From assembly GCA_947493165.1 (NCBI GenBank), contig CANLPY010000001.1, forward strand, positions 2,220,566 to 2,284,565: a DNA stretch of 64,000 nt. Reading direction: 5' to 3'. The notes under the pieces are model-generated. The model had not been told where the DNA came from. It worked only from the letters and a program-made list of their open reading frames with translations, and did no database searches. The translations under genes were made by a program, and so were the position numbers. The DNA comes from an uncultured Erythrobacter sp. GTDB lineage: Bacteria > Pseudomonadota > Alphaproteobacteria > Sphingomonadales > Sphingomonadaceae. The number at the start of each line of letters is the position of its first letter. Position 1 is the stretch's first letter. Of this stretch, positions 1-9,140 are shown piece by piece.

Positions 1-792
1 TCATTTGGCGTGAACTTAATCACTATGCACCCGCAGTTGTTTGATTTGATTGCGGTCTGCAAGAGGCATGGTGTCACTCACGTTGTGCTTGCCGGCGGGA
101 TCCCTCCGAAGGGCAGCGTAGAGGCGATCAAGGAATTTGGCGCTAAGGTTATTGTGTTTGCGCCTACCCTTGCGCTGGCGAAGAAGCTGCTTCGCTCCGG
201 CGGAGATGCGCTTGTGATCGAAGGAATGGAGGCCGGCGGACATATCGGTCCCGTTTCAACGAGCGTTCTTGCGCAAGAGTTCTTACCTGAACTTGCCGAA
301 GATCATGTGCTTTTTGTCGCCGGTGGTATTGGTAGAGGGGAAGCTATTGCGAGCTATCTCGAAATGGGTGCTTGCGGAGTTCAGCTGGGCACTCGTTTTG
401 CCTGCGCGAGTGAAAGCATCGCTCATCCTGATTTCAAGAAAGCGTTCATCCGCGCCAAAGCTCGTGACGCAGATGCCAGCGTACAGGTTGATCCGCGCCT
501 TCCAGTCATTCCTGTGCGGGCATTGAAGAATAAAGGCACAGAGGAATTCACCGCGAAGCAAATCGAAGTCGCCGGCATGCTCGACCGCGAAGAGGTCGAC
601 ATGGGTGAAGCGCAATTGCAGATCGAACACTATTGGGCAGGTGCATTGCGCCGCGCGGTAATCGATGGAGATGTCGAAAACGGGTCCCTAATGGCTGGGC
701 AAAGTGTGGGTATGGTCAAGATTGAGGAACCTGTTTCCGACATCATGGCAACATTGATGCTACAGTGCGAACAGGCTTTGGCTCGGCGTTGA
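1..792 (+). CDS. Nitronate monooxygenase (NPD/FabK-like), 5' end cut by window
   Basis: The reading frame is open from base 1, with SFGV read before the GTG listed at 10, so the true start lies upstream of the window. The visible 263 codons match the C-terminal two thirds of the FMN-dependent 2-nitropropane dioxygenase/nitronate monooxygenase family. The [15 protein letters not shown] stretch and the phosphate-binding [27 protein letters not shown] stretch are both present, as is the family tail [24 protein letters not shown]. Members oxidise alkyl nitronates to carbonyl compounds and nitrite; substrate here is unknown. The stop codon is followed two bases later by the purU start, so the two genes are probably co-transcribed. 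The family is clear; the exact substrate is inference. Confidence 0.9.
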   Translation, partial: SFGVNLITMHPQLFDLIAVCKRHGVTHVVLAGGIPPKGSVEAIKEFGAKVIVFAPTLALAKKLLRSGGDALVIEGMEAGGHIGPVSTSVLAQEFLPELAEDHVLFVAGGIGRGEAIASYLEMGACGVQLGTRFACASESIAHPDFKKAFIRAKARDADASVQVDPRLPVIPVRALKNKGTEEFTAKQIEVAGMLDREEVDMGEAQLQIEHYWAGALRRAVIDGDVENGSLMAGQSVGMVKIEEPVSDIMATLMLQCEQALARR

Positions 793-793
793 T

Positions 794-1648
794 ATGCCAG
801 ATGCCTTGATCCTTACTTTGGGCTGCGCCGACCAGCCTGGCATCACAGCGCGGGTGACGGCTTTCTTATTCGAACGTGGCTGCAATGTACTCGAAGCGCA
901 GCAATTCAACGATCAGGACAGCGATCGCTTCTTCATGCGCGTTGCTTTTGATCCGGCGGACTGCCCGGCTGACCAATTGCGCGATGAGTTCGGCGTAGTC
1001 GCAGACGAGTACACCATGCGATGGAAGCTGGCCCCGCGCGACCGACCGCGCCGAGCCCTGATTATGGTCAGCAAATTCGATCACTGCCTCACGGATTTGC
1101 TATACCGTTGGCGCACTGGCGAGCTTAACATTGAGCCGGTCGCTATTGTTTCGAACCATCCTCGCGAAGCAATTTCACACAGCGACATTGGTAATGTGCC
1201 ATTTCATCATTTGCCTGTCACGAAAGAGACAAAGCCCGACCAAGAAGCAGAATTGCGACGGATCGCCGAACAGGCTCAGGTGGAATTGGTCGTTCTCGCG
1301 CGCTACATGCAAATCTTCTCAGATGAACAATCCAATCATTTCGCTGGTCGATGCATAAACATCCATCACAGCTTTCTGCCCGGCTTCAAAGGGGCCAAGC
1401 CCTATCATCAAGCCCATACACGCGGAGTCAAAATCATCGGCGCGACCGCACACTTCGTCACCGCCGACCTCGACGAGGGGCCCATCATCCACCAAGATGT
1501 TGAGCGCATCACCCATGCTGACAGCGCCGACGATCTTGTCCGCAAAGGCCGCGATATTGAACGCCGCGTTCTAGCAGAGGCCGTTCGCATGTTCGTTGAA
1601 GAGCGGGTTCTCCTCAACGGTACGCGCACTGTCGTGTTTCGGGGCTAG
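794..1648 (+). CDS. purU: Formyltetrahydrofolate deformylase
   Basis: 284 aa, the usual PurU length. An N-terminal ACT domain (about residues 5-85, starting [19 protein letters not shown]) is followed by a formyl-transferase fold (about 87-284). Catalytic-type residues are visible as N189 and H191 in [18 protein letters not shown] and D227 in [10 protein letters not shown]. PurU hydrolyses 10-formyl-THF to formate and THF, balancing one-carbon pools. The gene starts one base after the stop of the nitronate monooxygenase, suggesting translational coupling. It faces the PQQ dehydrogenase gene tail to tail, only 3 bases away. Confidence 0.95.
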   Translation: MPDALILTLGCADQPGITARVTAFLFERGCNVLEAQQFNDQDSDRFFMRVAFDPADCPADQLRDEFGVVADEYTMRWKLAPRDRPRRALIMVSKFDHCLTDLLYRWRTGELNIEPVAIVSNHPREAISHSDIGNVPFHHLPVTKETKPDQEAELRRIAEQAQVELVVLARYMQIFSDEQSNHFAGRCINIHHSFLPGFKGAKPYHQAHTRGVKIIGATAHFVTADLDEGPIIHQDVERITHADSADDLVRKGRDIERRVLAEAVRMFVEERVLLNGTRTVVFRG

Positions 1649-1651
1649 AAT

Positions 1652-3805
1652 CTACTTACTCGCCACCTTCTGAGCGCCGTCAATCGTCTTGTCCTCGTTC
1701 GCGCGGTGGATGACATAAGCGCGGATGGCTTCGATCTCACCCTTGCTCATCGAATCCGAGAACCCGACCATACCATTATCTTTCAGCGCGCCGTCATGCA
1801 CGACCGTTTGCCAGGTCTTGGCATTGCTCAGCGCTCCAGAGCGGCGCAAGTCCGGCAGCAGTGTTGAACCGACCGCAGCTGGTGCGTGACACACCGCGCA
1901 GTAGCGGGCATATTTTTGCTTCCCGAGTGCGATAGTCTCAGTACTGGCACGGCTTGCAGGCGGATCAAGCGGCAGCGCTGCCAGCTCAGGCTCCGTTGGT
2001 AGTTCGGCATCGCCGCCCAGCTTGAATACTAGCAGCCGGCTGATGTTCTTCACAGGCTTTTGGGCATTGATCAATTCGCCATCGGCGGTGATGGCATAGG
2101 CTCCGCCCCATCCAGCCAGAACCGCGACATATTGCTCCCCATCAACTGTGTAGGTGATGGGAGGGGCAACGATGCCAGTCTGCGCTGCGAAGCTCCACAG
2201 CTTGTCGCCGCTAGCTGCGTTGTATGCGCTGAACTCGCTGCCCGAATTGCCTTGGAAGACTAGGTTGCCGCCTGTTGCGAGCAACCCGCCATTCCAAGGG
2301 CCGGGATGTTCGATGGTCCACCGCGGTTCTTGCGTTACAGGATCCCAAGCGACCAGCATCCCTTTGACCGTGCCATAGATTTCGCGCCTGATGCCGAGGT
2401 CTGGCGGCAAATCGCCCGCGCCAAGATCAAAGCCAACGTTGAATCCGCGCGCGCGGTCCGGCTTCCAGTCTGATTCTGGCGCATAAACCATCGCAGCTTC
2501 GAAAGCCGGGATGTAGACCAGATTTTCATCCGGATGGAACGCCATTGGATGCCAATTGTGACCGCCCAGTGCGCCCGGGGTCACAAGTGCTGGTTGTCCG
2601 GTTTTGTCGATCCGTGTTTCGGGATTTTCAACTGGACGGCCATTCTCATCGATCTCGCTTGCCCAATTCACTGATACGTATGGTTTGGCCGAGATAAACT
2701 CACCAGTGGCCCGATCAATCACATAAAAGAAGCCGTTCTTAGGCGCCTGCATCAGCACTTGACGCTTTTCACCCTCGATTTCCATGTCCGCGAGCATGAT
2801 ATGCTGAGTGGCGGTGTAATCCCAGGTTTCGCCCGGCGTTGTCTGGTAATGCCAAACATACTCACCGGTGCTTGGCTTGATGGCGACTATGCTGGAGAGG
2901 TAAAGATTGTCACCTTCACCAGTGCCATCTTCGCCTGGGGAACGGTAGGCGCGGTTCCACGGTGAACCATTGCCCACCCCGATATACAGCAGGTCGAGTT
3001 CTGGATCGTAGGCCATCGAATCCCAAACGGTTCCGCCGCCGCCAATCGCATCTGATCCAGCCAGAGCATCGGTGTTCCATGTCTCGGCTGCAGCCTGCAT
3101 GTATTCAGGCGATCCGTCGTCCTCGCTGCCTTCTGGCACAGTATAGAAGCGCCAAAGCTCCTCACCATTGTCTGCGTCATACGCGGCAACATAGCCGCGC
3201 ACACCGAATTCAGCACCGCCATTGCCAATAATGATTTTGCCATCGATCACGCGTGGTGCGCCAGTGACTGTGTAAGACTGTTCCTGATCGACGGTGATCG
3301 TTTCCCATTCAACCTCGCCGCTATCGCGATTGAGTGCAATTAGGCGTCCGTCGAGCGTTCCTAGGAACAGCTTGTCGTCCCATGCTGCTAGCCCGCGATT
3401 AACGGTGTCGCAGCAAGCCTTAACCGCCGTTTCGCCGGGCACTTCAGGATCGTAGTCCCACAGCGGTGCGCCCGTCGCTGCGTCATAGGCTTTGACTTTG
3501 CTCCAAGCGGTCGTGACATAGAGCCTGCCATCCATGACGAGCGGAGTCGCTTCTTGTCCGCGCGCTGTGTCCATATCTGCAAACCAAGCCAAGCCTAGAT
3601 TGCTGACGCTTTCGGCGTTTACCTGATTGAGCGGAGAGAAACGCTGCTCTGAATAAGTCCGCCCGTGAGTGACCCAATCGGCGTTGTTGTCACCGGCGTT
3701 AATCAAGGTGGCATTGGTGATGCCTTCCGCATTATCTCCGGTCTCCAGCATTCCGCAACTAGCCAGCACTAGAGATGCTGACAAAGCCAATCCCATTCTT
3801 AGCAT
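1652..3805 (-). CDS. Lipoprotein PQQ-dependent alcohol dehydrogenase with C-terminal cytochrome c
   Basis: The ORF track gives 728 aa from 3838. I prefer the ATG at 3805 (MLRMGLALSA, 717 aa), because GGGAGAG sits six bases upstream and the signal peptide then begins correctly. The lipobox VLASC predicts a lipid-anchored periplasmic protein. The eight-bladed propeller carries the vicinal disulfide ACCDTVNRG typical of quinoprotein methanol/ethanol dehydrogenases, the W-docking repeats (GKLFLGTLDGRLIALN-like) and a GGGTVWDSMAYDP segment. The C-terminal haem site is CAVCH. It oxidises alcohols in the periplasm and passes electrons to its own haem c. It is transcribed alone, divergent from the Tat-exported hydrolase. 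Substrate cannot be told from sequence. Confidence 0.92.
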   Translation of the reverse strand: MLRMGLALSASLVLASCGMLETGDNAEGITNATLINAGDNNADWVTHGRTYSEQRFSPLNQVNAESVSNLGLAWFADMDTARGQEATPLVMDGRLYVTTAWSKVKAYDAATGAPLWDYDPEVPGETAVKACCDTVNRGLAAWDDKLFLGTLDGRLIALNRDSGEVEWETITVDQEQSYTVTGAPRVIDGKIIIGNGGAEFGVRGYVAAYDADNGEELWRFYTVPEGSEDDGSPEYMQAAAETWNTDALAGSDAIGGGGTVWDSMAYDPELDLLYIGVGNGSPWNRAYRSPGEDGTGEGDNLYLSSIVAIKPSTGEYVWHYQTTPGETWDYTATQHIMLADMEIEGEKRQVLMQAPKNGFFYVIDRATGEFISAKPYVSVNWASEIDENGRPVENPETRIDKTGQPALVTPGALGGHNWHPMAFHPDENLVYIPAFEAAMVYAPESDWKPDRARGFNVGFDLGAGDLPPDLGIRREIYGTVKGMLVAWDPVTQEPRWTIEHPGPWNGGLLATGGNLVFQGNSGSEFSAYNAASGDKLWSFAAQTGIVAPPITYTVDGEQYVAVLAGWGGAYAITADGELINAQKPVKNISRLLVFKLGGDAELPTEPELAALPLDPPASRASTETIALGKQKYARYCAVCHAPAAVGSTLLPDLRRSGALSNAKTWQTVVHDGALKDNGMVGFSDSMSKGEIEAIRAYVIHRANEDKTIDGAQKVASK

Positions 3806-3907
3806 TTTACTCTCCCTTGGGGACAACTTGCCTCGCAATCGCGCACTTGTCCATCACGCGCTCTCTGGCATAGTTACAATACGGACAATGATCGAAGGAG
3901 CTGCGCT

Positions 3908-4798
3908 ATGTGCGATGACGCAAAACTGGAACTATGGGCCAAGGATCGCTTAAGCCGACGTCAGTTCGGGGCGCTAACAGGAGCGGCTGCTGTTGCTGCG
4001 TGCGCACCCAGCGATGGGACGAGCGACGCTTCCGCTAGTGGTGGCGGCAATGGAATGAGTGAAAGCTTACCGGGTCGCGAAGTGAGGTTTGCGACCGGGA
4101 GCGGCACAATGGATGCGCGTTTCCTTCCAAGTTCTGGCGGTGCTGCACCAGCTGTAATTCATTGGCCTGATATCGCTGGCATTCGACAATCGCACTTGGA
4201 AATGGCGCAGCGCACTGCTGATGAAGGCTATGCCGTTTTGATCGTGAACCCCTATTATCGTGATGCGTCTGGCGTGATCTGGCCTGACTTTGCCGCCTTT
4301 GCAGATGGCGGATGGGGCCGCGCTAGTGAAATGCGGGAGAAGCTCTCATCATTTGCAATCAAGAGTGACACGCGGGCCATCGTCGAATGGCTAGACGCGC
4401 AAGAGGAAGTTGACAGCGCGCGCGGAATTGGCGCGGAGGGTTATTGTATGGGCGGCCCGTTCACCGTTTACTCGGCCCACAGTATGCCAGATCGCATCAA
4501 AGCAGCGGCGAGCTTTCACGGGGGAGGATTGGTGCGTGAGGATGATGAGAGCCCGCACAAGCTGCTTGCTGATACGCAGGCAAGCTACCTTTTCGCTATC
4601 GCTCAAGATGACGATATAGAGGCTCCTGATGCCAAGGGTGCGCTACGCTCTTCAGCGGACGCTGCGGGGCGTCCTGCGGTTGTCGAGGTGTTTTCGGGCG
4701 ACCACGGTTGGACTGTGCCTGATAGCCCAGCTTATGCGAAAGAAGCCGCTGAACGAGCTCACGCTGCCAAGCTGAAGCTGTATCGCGCGGCGCTTTAG
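3908..4798 (+). CDS. Tat-exported dienelactone hydrolase family protein
   Basis: 296 aa. The N terminus has a twin-arginine signal with a lipobox-like Cys (RLSRRQFGALTGAAAVAACAPS), so export by Tat and perhaps lipidation are expected. The mature part is an alpha/beta hydrolase of the dienelactone hydrolase family: nucleophile elbow EGYCMGGP (Cys in place of Ser, as in DLH), and a late histidine in SGDHGWTVPDSP. Family members cleave lactone or ester bonds; the substrate is not evident. It starts at the ATG giving the complete Tat signal. It diverges from the PQQ dehydrogenase and converges on the SDR gene, whose stop is 1 base away. Confidence 0.85.
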   Translation: MCDDAKLELWAKDRLSRRQFGALTGAAAVAACAPSDGTSDASASGGGNGMSESLPGREVRFATGSGTMDARFLPSSGGAAPAVIHWPDIAGIRQSHLEMAQRTADEGYAVLIVNPYYRDASGVIWPDFAAFADGGWGRASEMREKLSSFAIKSDTRAIVEWLDAQEEVDSARGIGAEGYCMGGPFTVYSAHSMPDRIKAAASFHGGGLVREDDESPHKLLADTQASYLFAIAQDDDIEAPDAKGALRSSADAAGRPAVVEVFSGDHGWTVPDSPAYAKEAAERAHAAKLKLYRAAL

Positions 4799-4799
4799 G

Positions 4800-5756
4800 T
4801 CATGACCGAGCTGACCGGGTGTTCTCAAGACCGAACCGGCCAAACTTGCGATAGCGGACCATCCATTTGTCAAGGAAGAGACCAAGCGGCTTTGGCTCAA
4901 TGCCCAGTTCTTTGAAGCCGGGATGGTCTCCAGAGGCCACATTTCCCGGTTTCAGCAGGGACCACTGATCCCGCCTCATAGGTGTGCCAGGAATTGATGC
5001 GAACAGGGAACTGAGGCCATCTGGCAAGGCGACGAATTTCCGTTCACGACCTTGAGCAGCGGCAATCCGTTCATTGATTTCCAACATGGTCAGCTGTTCC
5101 GGGCCGCCCAACTCAAAAATCTTGCCGCCGTGCTTGGCTGGATTTTCGAGCGTGCGCAACACTGCCTCGGCAACATCATCAACATAAACCAATTGCAGTT
5201 TCGCACCCGGTGCAAAAACGGGCAAGGCGGGAAGCGATGAGATCATCTGTCCGAACATGTTGATGAAGTTATCGTCTTTGCCGAACACAATGGAGGGGCG
5301 CAGGATTGTTGCTTTTGGAAATGCTTCGGTAACGCGCCCCTCTCCAAGGGCCTTTGCGCGGGCATACTCCGCGCTCGACTCCGCGCCAGGGCCGATCGCG
5401 CTCACATGCACGAACGCTTTAACCCCTTGTTCGGCGGCCAAGCGTGCCATCGTGCCAGGGGCCTCCCCCATAATTTTCGTCTGGTCGCCCGCAAACACAC
5501 CGACCAGATTAACGACATAGCTTGCGCCGTTGATTGCTGCGGCGACGCTCTGCTCATTGGTGATATCGCAGCGGGCGAATTGCAGCTGACCAAGGTCGGC
5601 AAGTGGCTGCAGCGAGAAACCCTTTTCCGGATTGCGGCTTGCGATGCGCAGGCGAGCGCCGCGCTCAAGCAAGCTTTGCGCGACATAATTGCCGATAAAG
5701 CCCGCGCCCCCAAATACGGTTACGAGCTTGTCTTGAAACGGGTTGGTTTTTGACAT
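4800..5756 (-). CDS. NDUFA9-like atypical short-chain dehydrogenase (complex I-associated family)
   Basis: 318 aa with an N-terminal Rossmann fold: VTVFGGAGFIGNYVAQSLLERGARLRIASRNP. The FARCDITNEQSVAAAINGASYVVNLVG segment is typical of the NDUFA9-like atypical SDRs found in most alphaproteobacteria. The role is usually annotated as a complex I-associated NAD(P)H-binding protein, but direct function in bacteria is weakly established. The gene reads away from the tRNA-Leu locus and is the last clearly chromosomal gene before the integrated element. Confidence 0.85.
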   Translation of the reverse strand: MSKTNPFQDKLVTVFGGAGFIGNYVAQSLLERGARLRIASRNPEKGFSLQPLADLGQLQFARCDITNEQSVAAAINGASYVVNLVGVFAGDQTKIMGEAPGTMARLAAEQGVKAFVHVSAIGPGAESSAEYARAKALGEGRVTEAFPKATILRPSIVFGKDDNFINMFGQMISSLPALPVFAPGAKLQLVYVDDVAEAVLRTLENPAKHGGKIFELGGPEQLTMLEINERIAAAQGRERKFVALPDGLSSLFASIPGTPMRRDQWSLLKPGNVASGDHPGFKELGIEPKPLGLFLDKWMVRYRKFGRFGLENTRSARS

Positions 5757-5939
5757 CTACCTTGGAGCTTTCTCAGCTAGAATCCTTGAGCACTGCCATG
5801 TCTCAAGCCGCGCCGTACTTCAAGCATTGCTATGAGTGTTGGCGTGATTCCCCCGTATGTGCGTTGACATGCTGGCCGACTCTTCGTAGTTGCCCGCGCC
5901 TACCCGCGAACTGGATGACAGCATCTGGGACGCTAGGGT

Positions 5940-6026
5940 GCCCAGATGGCGGAATTGGTAGACGCGCTAGCTTCAGGTGCTAGTATTCGCAAGGATGTGG
6001 AGGTTCGAGTCCTCTTCTGGGCACCA
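5940..6026 (+). tRNA. tRNA-Leu (anticodon CAG), integration target
   Basis: 87 bases with the acceptor pair GCCCAGA/TCTGGGC. The D-arm region is GCGGAATTGGTAGACGC and the anticodon arm is CTAGC-TTCAGGT-GCTAG with CAG at 34-36. The variable arm is long, as in class II tRNAs, the T-arm is GGAGG-TTCGAGT-CCTCT, and the terminal CCA is encoded. An integrase gene starts 166 bases beyond the 3' end. This is the classic arrangement in which a P4-type integrase uses the 3' end of a tRNA gene as attachment site. The tRNA reads intact, as expected if the element restores its 3' end. Confidence 0.95.
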
Positions 6027-6072
6027 TTTGTTCTTCCCTTGTTCTCTCAGATAATCTATAAAAACCGCAGAA

Positions 6073-6096
6073 ATCCAAGGGGTTTGGCCCTTGGAT
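6073..6096. repeat. 9-bp inverted repeat ATCCAAGGG behind the tRNA
   Basis: ATCCAAGGG-GTTTGG-CCCTTGGAT is a perfect inverted repeat with a 6-base loop, 47 bases after the tRNA end. It could terminate tRNA transcription (no T-run follows) or be a recombinase or excisionase arm site. The function is inference; the symmetry is seen directly. Confidence 0.6.
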
Positions 6097-6142
6097 CGTT
6101 CCGGATCGTCCCACCTGTTCTCGGCCGTTCCAGACATTTTTG

Positions 6143-6191
6143 CGGGCCTTTTGTGGGCCTTTTGCAAAAGGCCCAAATGAAAAGGCCCACA
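6143..6191. repeat. Four GGGCCTTTT motifs, two direct and two inverted, centred on a 20-bp palindrome
   Basis: A perfect 20-bp palindrome GGGCCTTTTGCAAAAGGCCC lies at 6155-6174. One more GGGCCTTTT copy lies to its left (6144 onward) and one more AAAAGGCCC copy to its right, ending two bases before the integrase ATG. The cluster sits between the tRNA and int and overlaps the int translation start region. Likely roles are integrase arm-type sites, excisionase sites or an int operator. Confidence 0.7.
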
Positions 6192-6192
6192 C

Positions 6193-7410
6193 ATGCCTCT
6201 GACGGATACCAGACTCCGAGCCCTCAAACCGAAGGCAAAGCCGTACAAGGTCGCTGACGAGCGTGGCCTATATATCGAGGTCACACCCGCTGGTGGCAAA
6301 CATTGGCGGTTTCGATATCGAATTGGAAAAGCGCAAAAGAAGGTGTCGCTCGGCAGCTACCCTGTGGTTAGCCTCAAGGATGCGCGAGAAGCAGCAATGG
6401 AAGCGAGGCAGACCATAGCTTCTGGCGGCGACCCAGCGGTGGAGAAGCGCAAACAGAAGATTAGGGATGAGTTTCTTTCGGCGAGTACTTTCGAGGCGGT
6501 CGCCCGCGAGTACATAGAGCAGATCATGGTTCAGAATGGCCGCGCTGAAGCGACTATCGTCAAGGCGAACTACTTTCTTGATAAGCTGGCACCAGCGATC
6601 GGAAATCGGCCGATCCACGAGATCGAACCTTTCGAAGTGCTCGCGCCTTTGAAACGTCTTGAAGCTACTGGGAAGCACGAGACGGCAAAAAAATGTCGAT
6701 CATTTGCAGGACGGGTATTTCGGTACGGGGTGGCGACAACTCGGTGCAAATCTGATCCAACTTCGCTGTTGAAGGGAGCGCTCATCACGCCAAAGCCGAC
6801 GCACTACGCCGCCATTCTTGATCCAGAGAAGCTAGGCGGGCTGTTGAGAGCTATCGACGACTTTGAAGGTTACACTCTCACAAAGTTTGCGTTGAAGATT
6901 GCCCCGCATGTTTTTGTGCGTCCTGGTGAACTGAGGCATGCTGATTGGGCGGAGTTTGACCTTGATGAAGGCGTCTGGCGGATCCCAGCAGGCAAGATGA
7001 AAGCACGGCGCGCGCACGCGGTTCCGCTCTCAAAGCAGGTCATCAGCCTTTTCGAAGAGCTCGGCACCATGATGGGTAAATCAGGTTATGTGTTTCCATC
7101 AGCCCGGTCCGGTCTACGTCCCATGAGTGAAAACGCTTTGAACGCAGCCTTTAGAAGGATGGGGTTTAGCAAGAAGGAGGTCACCGCGCATGGGTTGAGG
7201 GCGACCGCATCTACCCTGCTCAATGAAAGCGGAAAATGGAGCTCAGACGCGATTGAGCGCGCGCTCGCGCATGGAGACAGTAATGCGATCCGTGGTGTTT
7301 ATCATCGAGGTAAGCACTGGTCTGAGCGCGTAAAGATGTCGCAGTGGTGGAGTGACTATCTTGATAGCCTCAAGTTGGGCGGTGACTTGGTATTGCTGAA
7401 AGCGAGCTAA
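6193..7410 (+). CDS. int: P4-type tyrosine recombinase (ICE integrase)
   Basis: 405 aa. An N-terminal arm-binding DUF4102-like domain (about 1-90; GLYIEVTPAGGKHWRFRYRIGKAQKKVSLG) and a SAM-like core-binding domain (about 100-195) precede the catalytic domain. Catalytic residues are visible: R243 (FVRPGELRHADW), a Lys near 268, H333-x-x-R336 (AHGLRATAS), H360 (ALAHGD) and the nucleophile Y370 (RGVYHRG). It catalyses integration at, and with an excisionase excision from, the neighbouring tRNA-Leu. The start at 6193 follows the palindrome cluster directly and has no strong Shine-Dalgarno. No excisionase gene was recognised nearby. Confidence 0.95.
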   Translation: MPLTDTRLRALKPKAKPYKVADERGLYIEVTPAGGKHWRFRYRIGKAQKKVSLGSYPVVSLKDAREAAMEARQTIASGGDPAVEKRKQKIRDEFLSASTFEAVAREYIEQIMVQNGRAEATIVKANYFLDKLAPAIGNRPIHEIEPFEVLAPLKRLEATGKHETAKKCRSFAGRVFRYGVATTRCKSDPTSLLKGALITPKPTHYAAILDPEKLGGLLRAIDDFEGYTLTKFALKIAPHVFVRPGELRHADWAEFDLDEGVWRIPAGKMKARRAHAVPLSKQVISLFEELGTMMGKSGYVFPSARSGLRPMSENALNAAFRRMGFSKKEVTAHGLRATASTLLNESGKWSSDAIERALAHGDSNAIRGVYHRGKHWSERVKMSQWWSDYLDSLKLGGDLVLLKAS

Positions 7411-7435
7411 CTCTTGAGCTTCTTCAAGATCGCGC

Positions 7436-8023
7436 TCATTGTTTGGCGTATGCCATCCATCGCCGGATAACGTTTCTCACATATCCTGGGGTTTCTCGAT
7501 TTTTCGGAATGCCTCCTGCTCGTGATACGGCACCTGGGCCAGCATTGTAGGCTGCCAATGCGAGATGGATCGCACCGAACTGATCGAGCATCTGCCGCAA
7601 ATATCTTGCGCCGCCATCGATGTTTTGAGCGGGGTCATGCCGATTGGTAACCCCGAGCTCCCGTGCTGTTGCTGGCATGAGCTGGGCTAATCCAGCTGCC
7701 CCTGCTGGGCTGATTGCCATCGGATTGAACCGTGATTCTTGCCAGACTAACGCTTGGAGGAGCCTTGGCGGCAAGCGGTGACGAGCTTCTGCTTGACGGA
7801 TCAGAGGCTCGTAGAGCGCCTCTTTGAAGCTTCGTTCAATCTGCGATTTCTGACTTCTAGGATCGTGTTGAACGTCCGCTCGTCGGTCTGACGCGCTTTC
7901 AACCGACCCCATAACATGATCGAAAATCTGGAATTCTTGCGCGATGGCGCAGCTTGGGACTGCCAGTCCTAGCGTACCTATCCCGATCGCTATTTTCGAA
8001 CTTTTCACTGCGCAATCTCTCAA
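7436..8023 (-). CDS. Lytic transglycosylase (VirB1/SLT-like)
   Basis: 195 aa with an N-terminal signal peptide ([19 protein letters not shown]). A C-terminal soluble lytic transglycosylase domain follows: [30 protein letters not shown] with catalytic E96, and the AYNAGPGAV motif. It opens peptidoglycan locally so that the conjugation machine can cross the wall. It diverges from the primase-like gene, and a GAAC-N7-GAAC box lies between the two starts. Its stop faces the integrase stop with 25 bases between. Confidence 0.92.
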   Translation of the reverse strand: MRDCAVKSSKIAIGIGTLGLAVPSCAIAQEFQIFDHVMGSVESASDRRADVQHDPRSQKSQIERSFKEALYEPLIRQAEARHRLPPRLLQALVWQESRFNPMAISPAGAAGLAQLMPATARELGVTNRHDPAQNIDGGARYLRQMLDQFGAIHLALAAYNAGPGAVSRAGGIPKNRETPGYVRNVIRRWMAYAKQ

Positions 8024-8043
8024 TCTTGATAATTCTGGCGTGA

Positions 8044-8058
8044 GAACATATTATGAAC
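8044..8058. promoter_or_regulatory. Candidate SOS (LexA-type) box GAAC-N7-GAAC
   Basis: GAACATATTATGAAC is an exact GAAC-N7-GAAC direct repeat, the alphaproteobacterial LexA box form. It lies 21 bases upstream of the transglycosylase start and 90 upstream of the primase-like start. A second such box lies at 48543 beside the S24 repressor, and both read GAACATA at the left half. Either host LexA or the element's own S24 repressor could bind here. Confidence 0.6.
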
Positions 8059-8072
8059 GTATGGGTGTAGGA

Positions 8073-8088
8073 AACCATATGATTGGTT
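8073..8088. promoter_or_regulatory. Short inverted repeat AACCA-N6-TGGTT
   Basis: AACCATATGATTGGTT lies in the same divergent promoter region, 15 bases after the SOS-type box and 60 before the primase-like ATG. It could be a second operator. Only the symmetry supports it. Confidence 0.35.
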
Positions 8089-8147
8089 GCATCAACAAGA
8101 GGAGAGGGAAGCGACAGAAGGGGCAATTGAGCAACTAAGGAGCTCGC

Positions 8148-9062
8148 ATGTCCTTTTCGAATTCCCATCAGTCTCGCGCGTCTATTGAGGAAACAGCACG
8201 AAAGATCTGCGAAAGCCGAGGCGGTAAGTGGTCTGGCACTAAAGGCATGGCCTGCTGCCCAGCCCATAGCGATCGCACCCCCTCGCTTGGCGTTACCCTT
8301 GGCCGCAAAGCCATTCTGTTCCACTGTTTCGCGGGATGCGATCGACTTGATGTGCTCGCTGCTTTTGCCCGCGAGGGAGTGGAAGCCGCTTCATTATTCT
8401 CCGGCTCGCAAGATTGTGTGAGAATTGAAACCAACGCCACTACGTCGCCTTCAGGAGCGGCACTGCGCATCTGGCGTGAAGCCCGTCCACTTAAAGGGAG
8501 TCTCGCCAAGGCCTATCTTGAGAAACGGGACATTCTTGCGGCATCGCCTGCGCTGCGGTTTCATCCGCGCACACCGCTTGGGCCGAAAGGTCGCGCGCGG
8601 TTCCTGCCCGCGATGATCGCGTCGGTGAGCCTTGATGAAGGGCCCGTCGCCATTCATCGGACATTTCTTTCGGCATCCGGTGACACCAAGGCACACTTCA
8701 AGAAAACGAAACGTGCGCTGGGGTCGCTCGGTGAGGCGGCGGTACGTCTGTTCGCACCTGCTGAGCGAAGGCTCGGTCTCGCCGAAGGCATTGAAAGCGC
8801 GATGTCGGCCTATGCGCTCACCGGTATCCCAACATGGGCGACGCTGGGCAATGAACGCTTCGGCCTGGTTGCGATCCCGGAGTGCGTGAGCGAACTCCAT
8901 CTCTTCGTCGATCACGATGCGGGCGGCGACCTCGCAGCCGACCGAGGGCACGATGCCTATCTGCGTGAGGGGCGACACATCCAAGTTCGACGGCCCAAAT
9001 CGCGCGGGACCGATTGGAACGACGAGCTTCAGTCATGGCTGCGCCGAAAGGGGTCTCGCTAA
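8148..9062 (+). CDS. Zinc-finger/toprim primase-like protein
   Basis: 304 aa. The N terminus has a CHC2-like zinc-binding pattern (MACCPAHSDR near 35 and LFHCFAGCDRLDVL near 62). The C-terminal half carries a toprim core: LGLAEGIESAMSAYALTG, then LHLFVDHDAGGD with the paired acidic residues, then GTDWNDEL. Such proteins of plasmids and ICEs are thought to prime the transferred strand after conjugation. The start follows AAGGAG. It leads the block with the strawberry-notch and parB genes on the same strand, under a shared promoter region with the SOS-type box. Confidence 0.85.
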   Translation: MSFSNSHQSRASIEETARKICESRGGKWSGTKGMACCPAHSDRTPSLGVTLGRKAILFHCFAGCDRLDVLAAFAREGVEAASLFSGSQDCVRIETNATTSPSGAALRIWREARPLKGSLAKAYLEKRDILAASPALRFHPRTPLGPKGRARFLPAMIASVSLDEGPVAIHRTFLSASGDTKAHFKKTKRALGSLGEAAVRLFAPAERRLGLAEGIESAMSAYALTGIPTWATLGNERFGLVAIPECVSELHLFVDHDAGGDLAADRGHDAYLREGRHIQVRRPKSRGTDWNDELQSWLRRKGSR

Positions 9063-9140
9063 GAGGAGAGAGAGCTTTTCGAATTCCTGACCCGGCAGAG
9101 GGCACGTGTCCCGATGCCTCAATCAGGAGGACGACAAGCC
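9063..9140 (+). promoter_or_regulatory. Leader of the strawberry-notch gene, shared in part with the ardC leader
   Basis: GAGGAGAGAGAGCTT (9063-9077) is identical to 22629-22643 upstream of ardC. Both leaders continue with TTCCTGA-CCGG, then TGTCCCG, then ATCAGGAG. AGGAGG at 9125-9130 is the ribosome binding site that fixes the start at 9141. The shared order of short blocks suggests a common post-transcriptional or transcriptional control element. Confidence 0.55.

Noticed and set aside
5973-6299. 108-aa minus-strand ORF over tRNA-Leu and the int start
   Set aside because: It runs through a structural RNA gene and a palindrome cluster; not a real gene.
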